A DNA stretch of 64,000 nucleotides from Circinella minor. Taxonomy: Eukaryota > Mucoromycota > Mucoromycetes > Mucorales > Lichtheimiaceae. Under the pieces are notes generated by a model, which searched no databases, was not told the DNA's origin, and was given only the letters and a program-made list of their open reading frames with translations. Shown piece by piece: positions 1 to 10,262 of this stretch. Location: the NCBI GenBank assembly GCA_016758965.1, contig JAEPRB010000007.1:1-64000 (forward strand). Direction: 5' to 3'. Each line of letters begins with the position of its first letter. Position 1 is the first letter of the stretch. The translations under genes and the position numbers were made by a program.

Positions 1-112
1 AAGATTTACGTACACAAATAATAGGGGGAGATTTTCGCGACTATTATCATTTTTTTTTTTTTTTTTTGATATTTGCTACACCTGCTTTTATGGGATATTA
101 ACGAAGTATCAC

Positions 113-182
113 CTATCATAAGCGAAGAAAACTGACATTATAAGCGAAAAAAATCTTATATCATAAGCGAAAAAAAACTGAG
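113..182. repeat. short tandem repeat with ATAAGCGAA core
   Basis: Three imperfect copies of a 20-25 bp unit sharing the core ATAAGCGAA followed by an A-run lie head to tail here. No coding frame explains them. They sit at the 3' side of the decayed F-box fragment. The function is unknown; this may simply be a minisatellite. Confidence 0.6.
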
Positions 183-448
183 GGTTGTGTCAGGAAATGA
201 ATGCAAGATTCTGCAATTGAAATCAGTAGGAGTTGCATATAATTGATCAACAGACATTTGAGAAAGAATCATCCACTGGGGAGGTGTGGCAAATAGAACG
301 AGGAGTGTCTTGAAGAATATCTTTTTTTTTTCGAACCATGTATACTTTCAAATGTGATAATAATTTTTGGAAACCGTTTTTTCAAGAACTGTTGCATTCC
401 AGCAACATTCTTTTCCCAAGACAGCCAATTCACCAAAAGTTACTTGTT

Positions 449-775
449 TTAAGTTCTTGAATGGTTTAAAAAACGGATTATTTCGACACTTGAAATAGGT
501 TTTGCCAATTCTTCATACTCAATATCGATACAACCAACAATATCATAAAAAAAAAGGGAAAATCGTGTTTGATTTTTAAAAGGCAATGATCGAATATCAC
601 CCGTTCGTAATTGAAAAACCTTGTTAGACATCCAGGCTTGAGAAGAAAACCAAAAAAAAAAAAAAAGCTTGCTGACACACATGAATTTTAAACGATCAGA
701 GTAGGTTGGAAGCTGATCAAAAATTTTGTACGTTATTTCAAAAGGTAACGTCCACTTAACTACATTATTTTGCAA
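449..775 (-). pseudogene. F-box protein fragment
   Basis: The minus-strand frame begins LPFEITYKIFDQLPTYSDR and continues KFMCVSKLF, followed by a Trp. This is the LP-x-E-x-x-x-x-IF pattern of an F-box, the roughly 45-residue Skp1-binding module of SCF ubiquitin ligases. The frame has no ATG: the longest reading begins at TTG, so either an upstream exon is missing or the gene is broken. A run of 14 A on the plus strand (about 651-666) falls inside the F-box and encodes an odd stretch of Phe, a likely slippage site. Coding-like sequence in another minus frame (about 184-335, including LLVLFATPPQWMILSQMSVD) may be the decayed C-terminal part. There is no visible substrate-binding repeat. The F-box call is fairly secure; pseudogene versus a gene with an unresolved first exon is not. 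Confidence 0.5.
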
Positions 776-1256
776 GTAAAATAAATAAATAAATGTATTA
801 TAATAAAGAGTTTGACGTTCAAATTAACTAATCAAGGGAATAAGAAAATTACTAGTGATGAAATTGGTCGAATAAAAAAAAAAAAAAAAAAAAAGTGGCC
901 AATAGATTTTTTGATTTCTATGCAAACTAGAATTCTTTTCTTCCGTCATAAGAAAGAAAAATAGCATCAAATCCCCTTTCCCGCTTATGAAAATTCTATA
1001 CTGATAATAAAGGAAGGATTAATATGTTTATGATCCTGGCATCATTGTATATATATATATACATTAATGTAGCTATTATTTCCCCCTTTTTTTTGTCAGT
1101 AACAGCAATGTCTGTTACTGTATATTAAGCGGCCGTTTTTTGTTGACAAAGCTAAGCAAGAAAATCTGTATCTTTTTTTTTTCTTTCACAAACCTTCCAC
1201 AATCATCTGATGAGTACTAAATACGCCCATGCTTCGTAGAGAAGAGAAAGCTGGAA
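776..1256. other. intergenic, low complexity
   Basis: No supported gene. The stretch holds an A-run near 873-893 and an AT dinucleotide microsatellite near 1049-1062. Confidence 0.6.
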
Positions 1257-2108
1257 ATGGATATCAAAGTACCAGAGTTACTGTATGTCAACGAAGAAGA
1301 TGTTATAGAAGAGAGTGACAAGCTAGAAGTTATGAAATTATGGAAGACGCCATTGAAGCAGAGGATCCATATCACATCGTGGATACTGAATTTGATGGAG
1401 GAAAAGACAGTGTATATTCATTGGTATCAATGACAAAACGACCAAATAATTCAGAAAAGGTAAAGATATACTATATTGTTAAAAAAACATATGCACATAC
1501 GTTTCAGCATGAAGTTTATGAAATAGAAACCAATGCATCAAATATTCCTCAGCAACAAAAGGCGGAATCCAGCTCAAACACAAGCGAAAAGAAAAAAACG
1601 TGGACGGCCTCGTAGTAACAAACCCAAAAAAAAGCAGTAATAATACCAAGAAATATATGTTGCTATAATGAATAGATTATCAGTTCATAGCAGTAGTTAC
1701 ATTTGGGTTACTCAGAAGCCATACTTTATAGGTCTAAACAGACGATATATATACTGACTTTCAAATCGTTGAACTTATTGACCTCATACAAAAAATGTAA
1801 CTTCAAATGCTGCTGAAGCTTCTCGGATACTTCATAGTGTAGTATTGGTCAAGGATACCATTAAAATCGTGGAATCCGTATCCTATAATATCTACCTCTA
1901 TACTCACTGGTGCTGAACCCGATAGAGAAATTTTGGTCAAAACTAAAGGCCGGGTGTCAAGCGAGAGATCTTAACTACAATTCATCATTTGACACCTCGC
2001 ATTATCCAGCCAACATACCTGGTTACTGCTAGAGACTGTCAAGTAGGATGGATACGACATGTAAAGTCTCATTTTCCACGTTGTATTCTTGAAGAACCAA
2101 TGTTATAA
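1257..2108 (+). pseudogene. decayed gene with AT-hook-like tail, multiple frameshifts
   Basis: Consecutive coding-like segments lie in the same order but in different plus frames. From 1257 one frame reads MDIKVPELLYVNEEDVIEES. From 1340 a 91-codon frame reads MEDAIEAEDPYHIVDTEF onward. At the A-run near 1590 the other frame continues as KKRGRPRSNKPKKKQ and a stop; GRP flanked by basic residues is the AT-hook signature, which binds the minor groove of AT-rich DNA. Further on, about 1770-1900 reads DFQIVELIDLIQK and, one frame over, NVTSNAAEASRILHSVVLVK. About 1950-2108 ends with TYLVTARDCQVGWIRH and a stop. I do not recognise the family. The later part could be a separate gene. The style is that of a decayed accessory or transposon-borne gene, but no transposase motif was seen. 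Confidence 0.4.
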
Positions 2109-2882
2109 TTTTTACTGCTGTTTAATTAATGCTTTTACCGTCATATTTTTAAAACTATTACTTGTTCCTTATTATTAAATAAAACAGAATCCTTTTTTTT
2201 TATTTCAGCCGCCAAATAAAAAAAAACAATGGGGACCCCTACGTAATAATATTGAGACGCCAGATCATAAAGTTTTATACGTAAAGAGTTGAAGATTTCA
2301 AGTAGTACAAAGAAGATTTTAATCACATGTACTAAAATATTTTATAGTAATAGAATCCCAAAAAGTCTTTATATCATTAATTAAAAAAAATAGTTTTATA
2401 CTATTGTAATATAATAAAACGTATAATATATATATATATAGATTGTGAGAGTGAGAGTGAGAGTGAGAGTAAGAGTGAATTTTTTTTTTATTTTTGGTTG
2501 CGTTGTGAGGTTATTTGAAATTGAAAAAAGGAAAGAACAAAGAAGGACTACGACATGATATAAATGCGACAAAGAAATAAAGGGGAAAGAGAAGAAGTGA
2601 TTGAAAGGAAATAATAGTAATAATTGTAATAATAATAATTGTAATAAAATAGTAATAGTAATAATAAAATCTTTTACGTAAAAAATAAAAAATTGTTTCG
2701 TAAAAAAAAAAAAAAAAAAAAAAAAAAGAAAGGAAAGAATAGGGGAGAGAAAGAGAAAGAAGGAATGGTATAAAATATACATAATAATATAAATATATTT
2801 ATAATAAAATTGTGTTTAGGTAGGAGGATATGAGGAATGATTTAGTTAAATGGTATGTGGAAATTGAAAATGAAGAAGATTA
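2109..2882. other. intergenic with simple repeats
   Basis: No supported gene. It contains an AT microsatellite (about 2424-2440), a hexanucleotide GTGAGA-type tract (about 2446-2478) and a roughly 26-base A-run (about 2702-2727). It is the 3' flank of the phosphatase gene on the minus strand. Confidence 0.6.
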
Positions 2883-4489
2883 TTAAGCCGAAGCAAAAGA
2901 ACAAGTAGAAAATGGATGAAGTTGTTGTGTAGAAAGTGTATTATCCAATATCATTGTAACATCATCTACTTGAGTTAAATCTTCCAAGAAAGCAACTAAA
3001 TCTGTAAGTTCAGTATCATGTGGATCATTAAACCACGTGGAAACTGGTACAGCATTTGCATTATGAAAAATATAACTTGCTGGTGAATTATCCAAAATCA
3101 TTGTACCTGTAAGATCACGACCCAAATGAGAAAGATCTTTAACATAATTTCCTTTATGATTACAACAAGCTTCTCTAAACAATCTATGTTTAACTACTTT
3201 ATGTATATCAAGTTTATCTAAAACTGGATCTGCATACTATAATAATAATTGATTAATTCTCTTGTTATTATTATATATTATTATATATTATATATTTACC
3301 TTGGAAAGACTTGCAGTAAATATAACAATTTCATATTTTTCACCCATTTTTCTCATAAATTCATCTACACCTGGTCTTTTAAGTACATATACATTATGAT
3401 ATTGATTATCTATTTCAACAGGTACAATAAAATCAGGATTGGGTATTACCTAAATAATTAAAAATATATATATATATATATTAATATATATATATATCTA
3501 TAATATTATATATATTTTTATTAACTTACTTTAAAAGAACTATGAACTAATGTTTCATCCAAATCAAGTACTAAACATTTTCTTCCATTATGTTCTTTAG
3601 CTACAGGTGGTAATAAACGTATAATTTGATTCTAATAATAATAATAATAATAATAAATAGTTAATCATTTTTATTATTCTAATTCTTCTTAAAATATAAT
3701 AACTTACAGCTGGAGATTGTTGAGGAATAGAATTAGGTGTTGTAGACATACAATCGTATGAATCATCTTGTTGAACTTGTTGAGAACTTAAATCATTTGG
3801 ATCTGTTCTTATACGTAGTCGTTCTGTTTCATTTTCTTCTTCTTCTTCTTCTTCTTTTGTTGTCACAGAAGTAGTAGTAGTAGTAGTAGGTTTTGATTGA
3901 GTTGTTTTAATTATTTCTTCTTCTTCTTTATTATTATTATGATCTTTTCGTCGACGTCGAATAATTGAAGAAGATTTATCTGTATTATCTAATAATGAAC
4001 CTGCACCTGCTGTACAACATAAAAGTAAAGACAAGAATCCACTACTTTTTGATCCAAAAGATGCTCTTAAGGATCCTGCTCTAGAATTAGGTCGACTATT
4101 AGTTGTTGTTGTTGTTGTTGCTGCTGCGGCTGCTGTTGTTGTTGTTGTACCTGATGTAGGTGGAGGTGATTTGACATATTCGGGATTAATTGGTTTTTTA
4201 CCTTTTTTTTTTTTTATAAAACATGATGGGATTTTTAAGTTTATAATGTTTTTTTTGTTTTTGTTTTAAAAAAAAAAGATTTAAAAAAAGAAATTATAAA
4301 AAAAAAGAAAATTTTCATTTACATTCACCAACCTCTTCTTTTTTTTCTTAAAATAGACTTACTTTTCTTATTATTATTACTACTACTACTACTACTTTTA
4401 TTATTATTATTATTAGAGTCTTGTTGAGGTGCAACTTGAGCTAATGTAGCAGATTTATCTCCTGTCGGAACTGTCTCGGTTTGGGACAT
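2883..4489 (-). CDS. CTD-small-phosphatase (SCP/Psr1-type) HAD phosphatase
   Basis: Five exons on the minus strand. The start is the ATG at 4489 ([12 protein letters not shown]). The first two exons (4489-4363 and 4201-3708) encode a low-complexity N-terminal half rich in Asn, Ser, Thr, Gln and acidic residues. The exon from 3631 carries the catalytic motif [12 protein letters not shown], the DxDx(T/V) nucleophile of the FCP1/SCP class of HAD phosphatases. The next reads [13 protein letters not shown] and [10 protein letters not shown]. The last exon carries [24 protein letters not shown] and [12 protein letters not shown], with the acidic pair that completes Mg2+ binding. The order and spacing match yeast Psr1/Psr2 and animal CTDSP proteins, which dephosphorylate Ser/Thr targets; Psr1 acts at the plasma membrane in the sodium stress response. 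Which substrate applies here cannot be read from sequence. Splice sites were chosen by frame and GT-AG. Confidence 0.88.
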
Positions 4490-5916
4490 TTAAAAAAAAA
4501 AAACAAGATAAGAAAAAAGAAAGGAAAAGAGAGGTGAGAGTATTTATTATTAAAAAAAAAAAAAAAAAAGGTCTTTCCGAAATAGAAAACAAAGGCAAAA
4601 AAAGGGAAAGCAAGAAAAAAAAAAAAAGGAAAGAGAGAAAGAGAGAAAGAAAAGAAGAGAAAGAAAAAAAAGAAAACCACGCGTATGAGAAGTAAATCAG
4701 GTACATTACCCGAGAAATTTTATTTACTTCTTTTTTTTCTTTTTTGCACGCGTCCTTCTTTTTTATTTATAAATGAACAAGAAAAACTCATCTATAAAAC
4801 GAATTCATATTTCTATTATTATTATTATTATTATTAAATAAAAAAATGAAATAAAAAAGACAAAAGAAAAAAAAAAACTTTTTAATATTGAAAAAGAAAA
4901 AAAAAATATAGAAACTTAATATATAATATTCTATCGTTTAAATTTATATTAAAAATATATTTTACGCAGGTGCTTTTATACCGATATGGATATAAAAATG
5001 GTTGTAGTTTTGCTTATTATTATTATTAACAAAATCGGGGGCAAATCATATAATATGATAAAGAACTCCGGAAATTACCTTTCTTAGTTTATGTGAAGAA
5101 GCTTATTGATGAATAATAAGAGAACCATGTGGCGATAAACAAATTATACTCGTAACTCCCATTTTTCTTTCTAATATTTAGACCATAATAATATTAATAA
5201 TAATAATAACTTTTTATAAATTATACTAATAATTAAAAGAGGAAAAACCCCAATTTTTTTTTTTGTTTGCAAAAAAAAAAAATATAAAAGAGAAAAGTAC
5301 TAGTAAAGGTAATATATGTGAAGGAAAGAATAAAGGAGAGGTTGTTATATTGTTGTTATGAAAAGTGAATGATATTGAGTGGCAAGGAGATGTAATAATA
5401 AAGTTGGATGAATAGAAAATATTATATAATAATAATAATAATATTAGTAATAAAAATGACGATAAGGGGAAGGTAAAGGGTAAAAAAAAAAAAAAAAAAA
5501 GAGGGGATGAAATGGCGCGAAGAAGAAGACGAAAAAAAAAAAAAAAAGTTCTTTTTTTTTTTTATAATATTATTAAACGAGTTATTTTGTTTTCTTGATT
5601 GTAATATAGTAGTAGTACGTAATAATAATATAATAATAATAATAATAATAGTAATAATAGTAGTAGTAAATCTTGTTTGTTGTTATAAGGTTATACAGCT
5701 GAATAGACTTCCGGAAATCAATTTACGCCTTGGTGAACTCGAAATTGGTTTTATTTTTTTTTTAAGAAAACAAACCACCCCTGGTAAGATTTTTTTTTGC
5801 GAAACAAAAATTTTATATAGTTTTGTAAGAAAAAAAAGTCCTCTCTCGCTAAGTAAAGGAGAGATAGAGCTATATATTTTTTTTTAAAAAGAAAAAGAAA
5901 TGATATATAAAAACAC
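4490..5916. other. intergenic, homopolymer-rich promoter region
   Basis: This is the 5' flank of the phosphatase gene and the 3' flank of the RasGAP gene, both on the minus strand. It is full of A/T runs, purine-only tracts (about 4500-4680) and TAA/AAT triplet microsatellites (about 4815-4840, 5427-5445, 5620-5670). The open frames across these tracts are translations of simple sequence. No gene was seen. Confidence 0.6.
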
Positions 5917-8900
5917 TTACTTTTGTCGAATAACAAATGTTTTGTTTAATAAATTTAGTATCTTGGATACATTTAATCGTACATATTCCAAATCCAATAA
6001 TTCAACATTATCTTGTTGCTATGTTTGAAGAAAAAAAAATGAGTTGTTGACAATCACTCCTAAAAGATAATGAATAGTTCTGCCTTCTTCTTCTTCCCCT
6101 CCTTCTCTTCCTCCACCCTCCCCTTCTTTTCCTCTCCCCTTTTATATATGTAATAATAAAGTGTCAAATAATTATAATAAATGTTTATATATACCTTTTC
6201 AAGAAGATCATCCAGTTTAAGATCCATTTCCAATATGGCTTTTTCACGACCTAATTAAATGCATAATGATTAAGTTTTAAAGCTTTTTTTTTCGATAGAT
6301 AGATGAATAGATGAATAGATAATGTAATTTACCTTTAAAATGCATGGCAATAATAAACGTGCCAGGTAATGGTGCTGTAATTGAAAAGAAAATATTTGCC
6401 CGCCTACTTTCTGGTACTGTACTTTCTGAAATGACACCATCTTTTTCCAATTGACTATGTGTAAACTTGACAGGTCCTTGTTGCGTAGGTACTTTACGAG
6501 ATTTTTTAGGTACACCATCTACTTGAACACCAATACCAACTGAATTCTTGGTTGCCTTTTCACCACCACTTTGAATACGAACGTTTTGTAAATAAGCTTT
6601 ATAACTTTCTAATTGACCACGTAAATACGTATTATGATCAATAATCGTTTTATAAACGCCTTCCAAGGAGTCTAATTCTTGAACTACTTTCTCCTTGAGA
6701 TTGCCAAGATGTGTTAACTCCTGAGTAATTTCCTCCACAAGTAGTTTATATCGGTCGCGATGATCAATAATGCCAGCATCTTCCAATTCTCGCAACATAT
6801 CTTTAACTTTAATTCCTTTCCGAACTAATTGTGGATCTTTCGTAGTAGCTGCTGTTTCAGCAATATAATCTAAATCCAATGTTTGACTTGTAGCAGCCAA
6901 ATGAGGTAAAGATCGAATTAATTGAACATAGATAGCTTTGGTTTCCATATATAAAATATCATTTTGTGTGATATTATTTTCTGACATTAATGCTGTTGTC
7001 AAATCTATATATATAAAAAAGAAAGTATTTTAAAGTAAATAAATCTACTTTTCTTTCCCCCCCCCTCTTTCCCTCAATACACATCCACCCCCCCTGGAAA
7101 ACTATTTTTTTTTTACCTTGAATAGGTACCTCCCAACGACTAAATAATGGGAGTTCAATTGTTTTATTCTCCTTGCGTGATACTTGACTTATACCGGGTC
7201 CAATTTCATTTGCCAAAATACGTATATGATCTTTTTCTTTAGGTGCTAATGTATCAAGATGTTGTAATACAAGAGATTGTGTACTATAAATTTCATTTAA
7301 TGTAATATTCAACACAATATCTTTTTTTGATAATGCCATATATTGATCCATTTCCAATGATTCATAAAAATCGCTAACTTCACAAAGTTCATTTAAAAAT
7401 TTGTTGATACGTTGTTTGTTATTTTCTACAAATGGATTGGTTGGTAACATATAACTTTCTTTGGCATAAGAAGGTCGATTGGCAAGATTTTGTAACATTT
7501 TAGCAATCTAAAAGTAAAAAAAAAACCAAACACATACAAACCATCCAACAATTTTTTTTTTTTTTTTAGTTATCTTATAATGTAAATCCTTTCTTTATCT
7601 TCTTAATAAATATATATTTTATTTTAAAAACTTACCAAGGTCAATGTTCGACGAGGATGTTTATTAGGTACATTTTCCATCAACATATAAGCACGTGGAG
7701 TTACAATCGCAGGATTAATAAATCGTAAAAAAAAGAAACCACCAATCATAGAACATACTGAAAATTCTGAAGCATTGGGACTTTTTCGTTTCGTTAAAGA
7801 TCGAATTTGTTTACAAATCCAACGAATACCATAAGGTACATTATCAGTAGATGCAATAATTGTTGTCAAAAAACTTTCAGCAATTTCCATTAACATTTTA
7901 AGTCGTGGTTGAATAATTGCTTGTACATTTGGATTAGCAGCGGCGATCTCGGGTGTTACACTACGTGGCATATCAGGTGGTAAATGTCCACTATCATGTT
8001 CTACTTGAGCTACCATTTGTTCATATACCTATTTATTTATTTATTTTTAAAATTGAATCTTATCTTTTTTCCCTCCTCCCTCTCCCCTTCTTTTATTATT
8101 ATAAAAAAAAACACTTACTTTAAGTGGATTAATTTCAAGATTTAAATCTTTATGTTCTACAAGACTCTTAATTTTCTCGGATAAAACAGATTTTAAATAA
8201 GCTTGACCAGGTCCACGTCGTGTATAAGTTGTCATCATTCGAGAAACAGGTGTATTTGCTCGAAGTAAAGATCCAAATTCAGTTGATGTTTCAAATTGTG
8301 CAGCCAAAACATTCTATTTTATCCCATCCCACCCCCCAAAAAAAAAAGAAATAATATATGAAAAGTTAGTTTCTACTCATTTGATTTTAAAGATAAAAAA
8401 AAAAAGGGAGAGAATGAAACGAAAAAGATGAGAATTTCCTTTACTCATAAAGAAGGGGAGAATGTAAGAAGGGGAGAAGAGCGGTCGCGAAAAAAAAAAA
8501 AGAAATACTTTACCTGGAACATAGTTAATAATAAATGTTCTTCACGACTTTCATATTGATTACCATATAATGTAAACATAACTGTTTGTAAAAGTGAATC
8601 AATTTCAGATAAACTCACTAATCGACATAATGTTGCAATATGTCGTGGTTCACTCTGTAAAATAAAAAATATGTTGCCGAATAATTGGATTTTACGATCG
8701 TCTGGATAGGAATCACTATCTCCTTCTCCATGCTCCTCAAAATGAGCAACCATTTCATTTTGCTGATAGATATATTAGATATATATTAGATAATAGATTA
8801 TAATGATTGTAAAAGAGATACATTTAATAATTATTATTATTATTATTATTTTACCTCACTAAGAGCAATACGATTTTGAATAAGTAAAGCAATACGTGAA

Positions 8901-9302
8901 TCTAAATAACGAACGTCACGTTCTAATACAAAGTTCTTTTTTGATTGAGCCGAGATTTTACTTTTTAAATCTCTTAATCGTCGTTGAGCTAATAAAAATA
9001 AATAATTTAATTTAGTAAAACTCATCTTTTTTTTTTTTTTTTTTTTCCTTTTTCACAATATCTCAAAGCACGAAAAATATATACTTGCCTTGAGCAAGTT
9101 CATCTTCTACTTCATTATCTTGTTCAGCTGCCATTGAATAAAATGCAGAAACTGAATAACGTTTTGAAGTTCGACCACTTTTTCGACCGGAATGATGATT
9201 ATTAGCAGCAGCTGCTGCTACTGCTCTAGATACAATTTGACTCGTGGTACCTGCTGAACCAGCACCAGGATATCCATAAGATTGAACCATGCCTCCCACC
9301 AT
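5917..9302 (-). CDS. Ras GTPase-activating protein, Gap1/IQGAP-related
   Basis: About nine exons, starting at the ATG at 9302 ([15 protein letters not shown]) and ending at the TAA at 5917-5919 after VIRQK. The central RasGAP catalytic domain has the arginine-finger loop ([19 protein letters not shown], exon near 8120-8310) and the conserved [14 protein letters not shown] block (exon near 7640-8030). Downstream comes [13 protein letters not shown] and then a RasGAP_C domain (about 6330-7000, ending [15 protein letters not shown]), the C-terminal domain of the IQGAP family. There are no calponin-homology or IQ motifs, so the architecture is that of S. pombe Gap1/Sar1 rather than a full IQGAP. 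It should stimulate GTP hydrolysis by Ras and switch Ras signalling off at the membrane. The N-terminus is Ala/Ser-rich followed by a basic coiled-coil-like stretch. The first intron (8999-9088) has a GC donor. Confidence 0.9.
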
Positions 9303-10262
9303 TATTTTTTTATTTTATTTTTATTTTTCCAAACTATGTTGGGATTTATTATTTCGGATAAAGGGGAGTTTTATTTTTGTTGTTATTATTATTATTATTA
9401 TCGTTGTTGTTGTTTTTGCTTTTTAGTTGATATTAAATATATATATATTTCTTTTTTGGTATATAAAGAATAAAAAAAGAGCAAAAGGAAAAAAAGAGAG
9501 AGAGAGAGAAGGAAAAAAAAAAAAAAAGTTTATAGAGCGAAATTGATGTTCCTATTTTGTATTTTGTTTCCCGTGCTTATTTTTTTTATGGAACAATAAT
9601 TTTAGAGCCATATTTTAGTGTAACCATCGTTACTCAATTTGTATTATCCGTGTTTCTCTTTTAACTTTCAGGCATGAACCTTGGCAAATCCCACCCATCT
9701 TTTTATTTTTCAATTTCAACTACTCTTTTTCTATATTATATAGGTTATATAGAAAATTAAAACATGAATTGATTTTTTTTTTATAACTCATATATTTTTG
9801 TTACAGTTACATGTTTCTCATTCTACTACATACAGCTCTTCTTCTTCTTTCTTCTCCTCCTCCTCCCCCCCAACTTTTAGTTCTGTTGTGGAACCTTGCT
9901 TGCTTTTAAAAACTTATCATTTTGCATTTGTTTTTTCAAAAAGTAAATGACATAATTCATGAAACTATAACTATCTGTAAGTAAATAATTATATGCAGAT
10001 TTGTAAATAAATAACGCTATAATTGAATTACATCAAAAATCTATTCTTATCTAAATATTCATGTATAAATAAATGCATAATGATGTAAGAAAAAAAATAA
10101 TAATGTGAGAAATATGTATCGTACGTAAAACTTATCTTTGTTCTTTTTTATATATTTATATATATATATTATATAAATAATTTCAAATGTAAATGAAAAA
10201 AAAAATAGAAAAGAAGTATAATATATAATGATAATAATAATAAAAAAAAATAAAAGATATTT
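9303..10262. other. intergenic region
   Basis: Promoter side of the RasGAP gene and 3' flank of the TMEM184-like gene. It holds a GA tract (about 9495-9510), a CT-rich tract (about 9837-9870) and AT microsatellites near 10155. No supported gene. Confidence 0.6.

Noticed and set aside
2396..2782. 128-codon minus-strand frame, Phe/Leu/Ser-rich
   Set aside because: A translation of microsatellites and homopolymers (GA-type hexamers and A-runs).
4441..4706. Two overlapping Phe-rich minus-strand frames
   Set aside because: They read a purine-only tract 5' of the phosphatase gene; the real exon 1 lies in another frame.
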